Notes under the pieces: generated by a model
What the model was told of the DNA's origin: nothing
Database searches by the model: none
The model's input: the letters and a program-made list of their open reading frames with translations, nothing else
Part shown: in pieces, positions 16,944 through 24,943 of the stretch
How positions within the stretch are numbered: position 1 is the first letter of the stretch
Layout: each line of letters opens with the position of its first letter
Made by a program: the position numbers and the translations under genes
DNA from: Epibacterium sp. Ofav1-8
GTDB taxonomy: Bacteria; Pseudomonadota; Alphaproteobacteria; Rhodobacterales; Rhodobacteraceae
Reading direction: 5' to 3'
NCBI RefSeq assembly: GCF_022348185.1
Contig: NZ_JAKRFD010000009.1
Location: 1 to 64,000, forward strand
Length of the DNA stretch: 64,000 nucleotides

Positions 16944-18383
16944 ATGTCAGGTGGAAGACATCCCCATCACTTCTTCGCGCAACTCCAGGGTCAGGGCCAG
17001 CTTCAGGGCCAGGGTCAGGCCGAGCTGCAAGCGCAGGGTCAGGGCCAGGGTCAAGACCAGGGTCAGGGTCAGGGACAAGATCAGTCCCAGTCCAGTGAAA
17101 ACCTGAACCTGAACGGCAACGGGAACATGAACGGCAACCTGAGCCTCAACGGCAATGGCAATGCCAACGGAAACGCGAACGGTAACTGGAACACCAATAC
17201 CGACAGCGATACCAACACCAATGCCAACGCCAACGCCAATTCGGACAGCAACTCCAATACCAACACCGACACCAACAACAACACCAACAACTCCAACAGC
17301 AACCACAATACCAACACCAACACGAACGTGACCGTGGATGTTGGCGTTGGGCTGGAAGGCTACATGCCCGATGATGGTGATTTTGCGGATGTCGATGTGT
17401 CCGGCGGTGCCAGCGTCGGTGACGTGCTGATGGCACAAGGCGCGATGCACTATGACATCGGCGACGACATCAACGTCGAGCGCATCCTGAACAATTCGCT
17501 CAACGGTGCCGGCAACGATGTGGCAACCGTCAATGTGATGGGCAACCATCTCAGCGACAACGACACGCTGAACGACCCGGATGTCAGCAATGACAACGGC
17601 AACTTCAACAACAGCGGCAGCGCCAACGGCGGCAACGCCAATGCGGACGACGGCATCAACGCCGACGGCGGCAGCGGGTCTTCCGGCGGGGCAGCAGCTT
17701 CTGCTGGTGGTGAAGGCCTTGGTGCGGCCTTTGGTGGCTGGGCCGACGGTGGCAACACCAATGGCGGCTCTGGCGGCAACAACAACGGCTCCGCAACCAG
17801 CGGCGACGCAGGTGATGCGGGTTCGATCGCAGCCAGCATCGGTGCGGGCATCGGTGCAGCGCAAAGTGGTGCCAATGCCGGTGCAGCCGCAGCGGAAGGC
17901 GGATTTGACCTTGGTCTTCTGGACTTCCTTGAAGGCGGTGACGCAGCGGCGGCGATCGCAGCGGCGGGTTCCGCGGCCCAGGCGGGTGGCATCGGCATTG
18001 CCGGAGGCGCTTCTTCAGGTGCGATCGGTGGTGACGGCGGCCATGCAGGGGTTTCCGGCATGGGCGGCTTTGGCGGCGGCGCCTACAACGGCGGCACCTC
18101 GGTTGGTCCGACCAACTCGTCCTCGACCGGTGGCGCGGCTGGCAATGCATCCGGCGGTGACGGCGGTGCGGGCGGCAGCGGCGGCATGTGGGGCTCCCAC
18201 AACGGTGATGACGGCTTCGTCAACGGCACGTCCTCCGCGTCGGCAGATGCGATCCTCGACACCACGGCGTTCAATCAGTCGATCGCGATGGGCGCCAACG
18301 TGCTGGGCAACACAGTGGACATGACCACTGTGGGTCAGAACCTGACCTCGTCCTACTCGATGACCGGCGAAGACGACGCGTAA
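16944..18383 (+). CDS. Low-complexity Gln-Gly/Asn-X alternating-repeat protein, putative type I secreted matrix protein
   Basis: A 479-residue protein with no N-terminal signal peptide. Residues 13-50 alternate Gln with Gly (LQGQGQ repeats). From about 53 to 128 every second residue is Asn or Asp, the others being Gly, Ala, Thr or Ser. The region 129-215 is acidic and contains NHLSDNDTLND. The rest is Gly/Ala/Ser-rich, ending SMTGEDDA. Strict two-residue periodicity over about 115 residues suits a beta-strand with a polar ladder on one face, as in amyloids or beta-solenoids (inference). The next genes are a second repeat protein sharing the NHLSDxDT motif and a type I secretion ABC/HlyD pair, so export by that route is likely. 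Function is unknown. Confidence 0.78.
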   Translation: MSGGRHPHHFFAQLQGQGQLQGQGQAELQAQGQGQGQDQGQGQGQDQSQSSENLNLNGNGNMNGNLSLNGNGNANGNANGNWNTNTDSDTNTNANANANSDSNSNTNTDTNNNTNNSNSNHNTNTNTNVTVDVGVGLEGYMPDDGDFADVDVSGGASVGDVLMAQGAMHYDIGDDINVERILNNSLNGAGNDVATVNVMGNHLSDNDTLNDPDVSNDNGNFNNSGSANGGNANADDGINADGGSGSSGGAAASAGGEGLGAAFGGWADGGNTNGGSGGNNNGSATSGDAGDAGSIAASIGAGIGAAQSGANAGAAAAEGGFDLGLLDFLEGGDAAAAIAAAGSAAQAGGIGIAGGASSGAIGGDGGHAGVSGMGGFGGGAYNGGTSVGPTNSSSTGGAAGNASGGDGGAGGSGGMWGSHNGDDGFVNGTSSASADAILDTTAFNQSIAMGANVLGNTVDMTTVGQNLTSSYSMTGEDDA

Positions 18384-18418
18384 TCGTCCCCGGCGCGGTC
18401 CCGGACCGCAGAAAAAAC

Positions 18419-18445
18419 CGGCACGCGCGGGCCCCGCGCGTGCCG
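18419..18445. repeat. 27-nt perfect hairpin between the two matrix-protein genes
   Basis: CGGCACGCGCGGG and CCCGCGCGTGCCG are perfect inverted arms around a single C, 35 bp after the first matrix-gene stop. There is no T-run on the plus strand; instead six A residues precede the hairpin. It may stabilise the 3' end of the upstream mRNA or partly attenuate transcription, giving more of the first protein than of the second and the transporter. Confidence 0.65.
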
Positions 18446-18469
18446 ACTTAGTCGCCGAATTATCCGGCA

Positions 18470-20662
18470 GTGTATGGTATTGTTGCGATGTTACTCGACA
18501 AGGTCACAGAGACGATCGCATATTTCATCGGGCTCTTTCAGCTCGTGACGGAAACAGCGCGCGGACGGCTGGACTATGACAGCTTCAAGGCCGCCGAGAC
18601 GTCCAATGACCTTGATCCTCTGATTTCACACAGCACAAACCGGGACATCAATTTTTCGCCCGAAGGCCACGATCCCCTCGTCCACAATCCGCATGCTCAG
18701 CTGCACAAGGCGGCGGTGGCCACGGCGGTCTCCGCTGAGATCGGACTACCGCAGATCAAGGCCCCCATGATCCCGGACGCCCCCAACCTGCCCGGAGAGG
18801 CAATCGTCGCGGCCGGCCCCGCACCGATTTCCGGCCCGTTCGTGCTCGAGGTTCCGCCGCCCGGCGGCAGCATCCACTTCACCTGGCAGGAGAACCATCT
18901 TTCGGATCGTGACACCATCAACATCGACCCTGCCACCCAGGACGCCTGGAACACCGTCCAGACACAGCTGATGCAGGAGCTGAAAGCAAGCGCCGAAGCC
19001 CTCCAGATACTGGATCTCACGGATGGCTCGGCCTTTGCAGAGATGGACGTGTTCGAAATAGAAGCCCAGGTTGAAACCCTTGTTGCGCTCGCCGAGGCGC
19101 AGATCGAAACAGCGGATGGCGCCTCGATCCACCTTGCCACCGGAAGCGACACACAGATCGTGACCGTCAACGGGGTCGAGCATGAGGAGCTGCCAGTCTG
19201 GACAGAGCTGCTTCCGGATGTGCCCCAAGAAGATGACGACGAAGAGAGCGCGGCGACGACGACGGCCTCGGCCACGGCGGGCACCACGACAGCTTCTTCC
19301 TCCGCCACCCAGCCCGGCACGGCAATCGAAGGCTCGGGCGTTGTGGGGCTGCCCGAGGAAGATATCGCCACGACAACGCCGCTGGACACCGAAACGGACC
19401 CGGCCTCGCCTTCTGAGACGGCAACGGCCTCCTCTGCCGCACACACCGTGGTGACGGGCGGCAATGTTGCCATCAATGCGGCCTCCAGCGTCACCGGGGG
19501 CGTCGACGCGCCAGTCATTGCCGTGGCCGGGAGCGTTGCCAGCTTTGACATGATCAGTCAGGTCAACGTGCTGCTGGATGAGTCAGCCTCGCCCGGTGCA
19601 GAGAACCTCTTGCAGAACAGCGCCGCGTTCAGCGGCTCGCCCAGCCTGCCGGGCGCCCAGCCCGCGGCCCCCGCAACCGGCCCCGCAGGAGGCGGCCCCG
19701 CCCCCGGCATGGTTGCGGTTTCCACCATCGACGGTGACCTCATCAACTTCAGCTGGACGCGTCAGATCAACTCGGCAGTGGATGATGACGCCGTGCAGGT
19801 GACCACCTCCGCCACCGAAAGCTGGATCGATCTCGGCGGCAATATGCTGCTCAACACCAACGCGCTGTTCTCTCAGGCGATGGGGTTCGATCTGATCCTG
19901 GTGGGAGGCGACATGATCTCCCAATACATCGTACAGCAGACCAATATCGTTCTGGATTGGGACTACTTCGCCAGTGGCGCCCCCCAGGATGTGCTGCCGG
20001 GCGGGACCGGAGACGGGCTGTTCTCCACGGGCGGCACGACATCCGCTGCTTCGGACACCAGCACGGGCGGCAATGCCTTGATGAACTCGGCGTCGATCAC
20101 CCACACCGCGCTGGACACGTTCAGCGGGATGACGGCCACGTTCCAGTCGGTGCTGGACAGCTTTGGCGCGGGCGGGTCCGACATCTCGCCGCTGATCGGC
20201 AACAGCGCCCTGCAATCGCAGCCCGTGCTCAATGTGCTCTATATCAGCGGCGACCTTCTGGATGTGCATCTGCTCTCGCAACTGAACATCCTGTCGGATG
20301 GCGATCTGATCACGGGGAGCGCCGAGGACGGTCTCGGAACCACCATTCACTCCGGCCTCAATGCCGCGGTGAATGATGCGCATCTGATTGATGTGGGCAT
20401 GGCGTCCGAAGTCTTTGCAGGGGGCGAGGTCTATTCAGATGCCGTCCTCTATCAAGCCAACCTGATCGCAGAGGATCTGCCGCCCACGGACGTGTTTCTC
20501 GCACCCGACAGCATCGACGGGCTGGCCAGCGAAGCCGTCGCGTTTCTGTCTGACGATCTCAACACACAACCGAGCAATGCAGAGGACATAAGCGTCGGAG
20601 AGACCTCCATCGCGCAGGATGGACCGATCCATAGCGACGTGATGCAGACAATGCTCGCCTAA
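18470..20662 (+). CDS. Repeat protein with QxN(hydrophobic)xDxD units, putative type I secreted
   Basis: 730 residues from a GTG at 18470; an ATG at 18488 is an alternative, and neither has a clear ribosome site. There is no classical signal peptide. A Thr/Ala/Ser-rich spacer (about 255-325) divides it. Repeats of a GG-N-x3-N block followed by (V/I)xGG(D/E)...QxN-hydrophobic-xDxD occur as QVNVLLDES (364), QINSAVDDD (432), QTNIVLDWD (490), QLNILSDGD (604) and QANLIAED (662), with an early form WQENHLSDRDT (140) that matches the first matrix protein. The C-terminus is acidic then hydrophobic, as in many type I substrates. It lies 28 bp before the secretion ATPase gene. I do not recognise a named family. 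Confidence 0.75.
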   Translation: MYGIVAMLLDKVTETIAYFIGLFQLVTETARGRLDYDSFKAAETSNDLDPLISHSTNRDINFSPEGHDPLVHNPHAQLHKAAVATAVSAEIGLPQIKAPMIPDAPNLPGEAIVAAGPAPISGPFVLEVPPPGGSIHFTWQENHLSDRDTINIDPATQDAWNTVQTQLMQELKASAEALQILDLTDGSAFAEMDVFEIEAQVETLVALAEAQIETADGASIHLATGSDTQIVTVNGVEHEELPVWTELLPDVPQEDDDEESAATTTASATAGTTTASSSATQPGTAIEGSGVVGLPEEDIATTTPLDTETDPASPSETATASSAAHTVVTGGNVAINAASSVTGGVDAPVIAVAGSVASFDMISQVNVLLDESASPGAENLLQNSAAFSGSPSLPGAQPAAPATGPAGGGPAPGMVAVSTIDGDLINFSWTRQINSAVDDDAVQVTTSATESWIDLGGNMLLNTNALFSQAMGFDLILVGGDMISQYIVQQTNIVLDWDYFASGAPQDVLPGGTGDGLFSTGGTTSAASDTSTGGNALMNSASITHTALDTFSGMTATFQSVLDSFGAGGSDISPLIGNSALQSQPVLNVLYISGDLLDVHLLSQLNILSDGDLITGSAEDGLGTTIHSGLNAAVNDAHLIDVGMASEVFAGGEVYSDAVLYQANLIAEDLPPTDVFLAPDSIDGLASEAVAFLSDDLNTQPSNAEDISVGETSIAQDGPIHSDVMQTMLA

Positions 20663-20690
20663 TGACAGCAAGGGACTTACGGGGGGAAAA

Positions 20691-23471
20691 GTGAAGATTT
20701 TCAGAAACAGCGGCGCGGCCGAAGCGAAGGCCTGTGACTCGATGCCCGAAATGCGGGAGTGGCAGGCAAAAGCCACCTCGTCCCTTGTCCAGAGCGGTGG
20801 CAGGCCCGTCCCCGCAAGCGACACCTCCGCCCTGGCGCTGAACAGCTCGCCGGTCGCGCCGACCCCGCTCCCGCTGAAGCTTCGGGACACATGGAAGCTG
20901 GAAAATCCCCAGGGGCGCAAAGCCCCCGAGGACAACGCGAAAACCGCCCCCTGCCCGCCACCGGCAAAAGGCCCCGGCGCAATGCAGCCGCAGGCCGAGG
21001 CCCCACCTGCCGCCGCGGGCGACCCTGTGCCAGCGCCCCTGCGCGATCTGGCCGATTTGGCGCCTGCGGATCTGTCCGACCAAGCGCGAAACTGCGACAC
21101 GTCAACGGCCACACGCGATGACGATGCTCCGGATGTACCTGTCGATGCGCGCCCCGCGGCGCCCGCCCCAGACCCAAAGCCAGATCAATCTGCCACAGGC
21201 CCGGACACCGCTCCGCAGCATGCGCCCGAGCCTGTCGCCGGGACTGCCCCCAACTCCCCCGCTGAAGGTGCGCCCGCACCGGTGGAAACATCCCAGCACG
21301 AAACCGTCGCCCCCACGGACAAAACGGTGGACACAGCAGCGGGCTCGGCGCCTGGCACGGTGCCTTCCGACGCAAACCTCAGCGCGCCACCAGAGGGCGC
21401 GCCCCAGGTCGACCCAGCACCCGCACCCGGTACAACAGCACCAGAGCCGGAAACGACGGTCGCGGCCACGGAACAGGACACCGCGGCCACATCCGCCGCC
21501 CCGGACCCCGATACATCTGCGCCGGAAACAGCCCGGCGCGATGAAGAAGCCCGCCAGACCGAGGACGAAGCCCGCATGGACCCGATGGTCAAAGGGCTCG
21601 GCACGCCGCCGCTCGAAGCGCGCGCCAACGCGCGCTCCCCTGCGACCAAAGCCGGCGGACCGCAGCCCCCCGCTGGGGGTTCAGGCAACGGTGGCGGCGG
21701 CGGCGGTAACGGCGGCGCCCGGTTTCACCGACGGCTGGGTCCGCAGAATTTTGAAAAGAGCCTGCGGGAGGGCATGGTCGCCGTCCGCCGCAACATGGGC
21801 TTTGTGATGTTGATGACCTGTGCGACCAATATCCTTGTCCTGGCAATCCCCATCTACCTGTTCCAGATTTCGGACCGCGTGCTGACCAGCCGCTCCGTCG
21901 ACACGCTGATCATGCTGACACTGGTGATCGCCGCCGCAGTGGTCCTGCAATCGGTCTTTGATGCGGTCCGCCGCTTCATGCTGATGCGCACCGCGGTCGA
22001 GGTCGCCGCCAGATTGGGCGCTCCGATCCTGAGCGCGGCGGCGCATGCCTCCTTGCACAGTTCCGGCCGGGAATATCAGGCCCTTGGCGATTTGCAGCAG
22101 GTGCGCAGTTTCCTCACATCCGGCACCTTGATGGCCTTCCTCGACGTCCCCTTTGCGCCGCTTTTCATGCTGGCCATCTTTCTCGTGCATCCCCACCTGG
22201 GATTTATCGTGATCACGACCGCGGTCGTGCTTCTGGTGATCGCAGTGATCAACCAGAGGCTCACGGCAAAGCCCTTTGCGCAGGCCAACCAGGCCCAGTC
22301 ACGGGCCAACCTGCATCTCGATTCCATGACCCGCAACAGCCAGATCATCAATGCATTGGCGATGATCCCCGAAGCGGTCACCATATGGGGTCGGGACACA
22401 GCCGCTTCACTCACGGCTCAGGTCTGCGCGCAGGACCGCAATGTGATCTCCGCAACCTTCTCGCGCGGAGTGCGACTGCTGACCCAGGTGGGGATGCTCG
22501 GCTGGGGGGCCTATCTGGCCATTCAGGGCGAAATCACCGGCGGCATGGTGATCGCCGCTTCCATCATCGCCGGCCGCGCCCTGGCCCCGGTGGAGGGCGC
22601 CATCGAAGGCTGGAACGCCTTTCTGCTCTCCCGCTCGGCCTATGGGCGCATTGCCCAGCTGCTGACCCGGTCCGGCTTCCAGTTCGAGCGGCTCTGGCTG
22701 CCCCAGCCCGAAGGTCGGCTGGATGTGGAACGGCTGCTCTATGTGCCGGGCGGCACCAAGCAGGTGGTGCTGAACGCCATCAGCTTCTCGCTTGATCCCG
22801 GCGACACGCTGGCGGTGATCGGCAATTCGGGCGCCGGCAAGACGACCCTTGGCAAGATGCTTGTGGGGTCGATCCTGCCGACCTCCGGCAACGTGCGCCT
22901 CGACCTGATGGATCTGCGCAATTGGGACCCCCGCCAGCTGGGCGAAAACATCGGCTACCTGCCGCAGGATGTTCAACTGTTTCCCGGGTCGATCAAGGAC
23001 AACATCGCCCGGATGCGCCAGGATGCGACGGATGAGCAAATCCATCGGGCCGCGGTTCTGGCCGATGTGCACGACATGATCGCATCGCTGCCGCAGGGCT
23101 ATGAAACCATGGTGGCTGCGGATGGCTCCCCTCTGTCGGGGGGACAGAAACAGCGCATCGCGCTGGCCCGGGCCTTCTTTGGAGATCCGCGCCTCCTGGT
23201 TCTCGACGAGCCGAATTCCAATCTCGATGTGGCGGGCGACAAGGCCCTGGCCCGCGCCATCGAACACGCCAAACGCAACAAGATCACGGTGGTCGTCATC
23301 ACGCAGAAACCGACACTGCTGGGCACCGTCGACAAGATCATGCTTCTGTCCGGGGGCAACGTGGCCATGATCGGTGCCCGCGACACCGTCCTGAAGCAGC
23401 TGGCGGGCTTTCAACAAGGGCAGGCGCCCGGTCTCGACAACGGCGCCGCTCCCAACGGGGGACAACAGTGA
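20691..23471 (+). CDS. Type I secretion ABC transporter (PrtD-like) with a long disordered N-terminal extension
   Basis: 926 residues, against about 570-580 for PrtD-type proteins. Residues 1-343 are Pro/Ala/Thr/Asp-rich without TM segments and end in a Gly-Asn run. The membrane domain (about 360-640) opens with MGFVMLMTCATNILVLAIPI. The ATPase domain has Walker A GNSGAGKTT (711-719), signature LSGGQ (815-819) and Walker B with D839-E840. The usual H-loop His is Gln872 (ITQKP). The GTG start has GGGGGG upstream. It forms an inner-membrane export channel with the HlyD protein encoded next. No TolC-type outer-membrane gene is present nearby. The substrates are probably the two upstream repeat proteins. 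Confidence 0.88.
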   Translation: MKIFRNSGAAEAKACDSMPEMREWQAKATSSLVQSGGRPVPASDTSALALNSSPVAPTPLPLKLRDTWKLENPQGRKAPEDNAKTAPCPPPAKGPGAMQPQAEAPPAAAGDPVPAPLRDLADLAPADLSDQARNCDTSTATRDDDAPDVPVDARPAAPAPDPKPDQSATGPDTAPQHAPEPVAGTAPNSPAEGAPAPVETSQHETVAPTDKTVDTAAGSAPGTVPSDANLSAPPEGAPQVDPAPAPGTTAPEPETTVAATEQDTAATSAAPDPDTSAPETARRDEEARQTEDEARMDPMVKGLGTPPLEARANARSPATKAGGPQPPAGGSGNGGGGGGNGGARFHRRLGPQNFEKSLREGMVAVRRNMGFVMLMTCATNILVLAIPIYLFQISDRVLTSRSVDTLIMLTLVIAAAVVLQSVFDAVRRFMLMRTAVEVAARLGAPILSAAAHASLHSSGREYQALGDLQQVRSFLTSGTLMAFLDVPFAPLFMLAIFLVHPHLGFIVITTAVVLLVIAVINQRLTAKPFAQANQAQSRANLHLDSMTRNSQIINALAMIPEAVTIWGRDTAASLTAQVCAQDRNVISATFSRGVRLLTQVGMLGWGAYLAIQGEITGGMVIAASIIAGRALAPVEGAIEGWNAFLLSRSAYGRIAQLLTRSGFQFERLWLPQPEGRLDVERLLYVPGGTKQVVLNAISFSLDPGDTLAVIGNSGAGKTTLGKMLVGSILPTSGNVRLDLMDLRNWDPRQLGENIGYLPQDVQLFPGSIKDNIARMRQDATDEQIHRAAVLADVHDMIASLPQGYETMVAADGSPLSGGQKQRIALARAFFGDPRLLVLDEPNSNLDVAGDKALARAIEHAKRNKITVVVITQKPTLLGTVDKIMLLSGGNVAMIGARDTVLKQLAGFQQGQAPGLDNGAAPNGGQQ

Positions 23472-24805
23472 TGACTGACAGCGTCAACATTCAGGAATGG
23501 CATCACGAGGTTCCGCGCTCGATCCGCAAGCACGCCATCTTTGGCATTGCACTGTTCGTGACCGCATTCGGCGGGTTTGGTGCCTGGGCGTTCCGCGCCC
23601 CGCTGGCCGCCGCCGTCATCTCGCAGGGGTCGTTTGTCGCCACCGGTCGCAACAAGATCGTTCAGCACCTGGAGGGGGGCATCATCGCCGACATTCTGGT
23701 GTCGGAAGGGGATCGCGTGCAGAAGGGCGATGAACTGATCCAGCTGAACCAGACGGCGGCGCAGGCGGATCTTCGTGAGCTCGAATTGCGCCGTGCGCGC
23801 CTGGAAGCCGCCGAAGCCCGTGTCCGCGCCGAGTATCGCGCCGACCGCAATGTCAGTTTTCCGCCCAATCTCTTGCGGCTTGCGTCGGAAAACGCGGAGG
23901 TGACCGATCTGCTCGCCGACCAGCGCCTGACCTTCGATTCCGCGCGTCGGCTTCAGGAAAGTGAGCTTGCCATTCTGCACAACGGCATGGACTCGCTGGT
24001 GATCCGCAGCGAGGGCTATGCGGCACAGCTGAACGCCTATCGCGAACGCGCCATCAGCCTTGACGAGGAACTTGCGGACAAACAGGAGCTCCTCGACAGT
24101 GGTCTGATCCGGCGTCCTGAGTACAATTCGGTTCACCGCGCCGTGCTGGAAACCAACGGCCATATCGCGCGTCTCGAGGCGGAAATCGCCGAAATCGAGC
24201 GCGCCCGCCTGAAATTCGAGCTGGAGATCGACAAATTGCGTTCGGATCGGCGCCAGGATGCGCTGGACGAATTGCAGGCGATCCAGGCCGAGCTGGACTC
24301 GATCCGGGAGCAATCCCGCAAGGCACAGGATGTGCTGTCGCGCTCCACCGTAATCGCACCGGTAAGTGGCACGGTGGTCCGGATGTATTACCACAGTGCA
24401 GGCGGCGTGATCGAAAGCGGCAAGCCGATCGCGGAAATCCTGCCCGCTGATGCGCCCTTGCTGATCGAGGCGCTCATTCCCCGCACCGACATCGACAGTA
24501 TTACCCTCGGGCAAGCCACCACCATTCGGCTCTCGGCGCTGAACCAACGCACAACCCCGGTGCTGACGGGCCGGGTGCGGTACGTGTCTGCGGACTCGAT
24601 CACCGACACCTCCGATGGCACCTCCCGCGAGGTCTATGTCGCCCATATCGGCCTGCCCCCGGAAGAGTATGAACGGGCCAGCGCCTTTGTACCGGTGCCG
24701 GGGATGCCCGCGGAGGTCATGATCCAGACCGAGGAACGGACGTTCTTTGAGTATCTGATCAAACCTGTGCGGGACAGCATGTCCCGTGCCTTCCGCGAGC
24801 AATAA
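23471..24805 (+). CDS. HlyD-family type I secretion membrane-fusion protein
   Basis: Periplasmic adaptor of 444 residues that bridges the ABC exporter to an outer-membrane channel. There is one N-terminal TM segment (about 22-42: HAIFGIALFVTAFGGFGAWA). Next is the lipoyl/barrel-sandwich half GRNKIVQHLEGGIIADILV with VSEGDRVQKGDELIQL, a long coiled-coil hairpin (about 100-300), and the second lipoyl half VIAPVSGTVVRM. The end resembles PrtE. The ATG at 23471 overlaps the ABC stop by one base; a GTG one codon earlier is possible. Transcription likely ends at the hairpin just downstream. Confidence 0.9.
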   Translation: MTDSVNIQEWHHEVPRSIRKHAIFGIALFVTAFGGFGAWAFRAPLAAAVISQGSFVATGRNKIVQHLEGGIIADILVSEGDRVQKGDELIQLNQTAAQADLRELELRRARLEAAEARVRAEYRADRNVSFPPNLLRLASENAEVTDLLADQRLTFDSARRLQESELAILHNGMDSLVIRSEGYAAQLNAYRERAISLDEELADKQELLDSGLIRRPEYNSVHRAVLETNGHIARLEAEIAEIERARLKFELEIDKLRSDRRQDALDELQAIQAELDSIREQSRKAQDVLSRSTVIAPVSGTVVRMYYHSAGGVIESGKPIAEILPADAPLLIEALIPRTDIDSITLGQATTIRLSALNQRTTPVLTGRVRYVSADSITDTSDGTSREVYVAHIGLPPEEYERASAFVPVPGMPAEVMIQTEERTFFEYLIKPVRDSMSRAFREQ

Positions 24806-24809
24806 CAGC

Positions 24810-24833
24810 CCTGAGGGCGCCGGTGCCCTCAGG
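24810..24833 (+). terminator. Hairpin after the secretion operon
   Basis: CCTGAGGGC and GCCCTCAGG form a perfect 9-bp stem with a 6-nt loop, 4 bp after the HlyD gene stop. There is no T-tract, so it is either a weak terminator or an mRNA 3'-end protector. Confidence 0.6.
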
Positions 24834-24943
24834 CACATGAGCCGAATTATGCACCACAGGGCGCCCGCGCCGACATTCGCGTGACATCCCCTGCCGCCTG
24901 TATGATTGTCTGTCTTCAGGGACAGAAAACAAATAGGTGACAC

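Noticed and set aside
16944-17340. Tandem-repeat DNA read as a CRISPR or satellite array
   Set aside because: Units are codon-length, not of fixed spacer-repeat structure, and keep one reading frame with varied codons; they encode protein repeats.
16947-17864. 305-codon minus-strand frame rich in Val-Gly repeats
   Set aside because: It is the exact antisense of the Asn-X repeat gene, and its periodicity is inherited from that gene.
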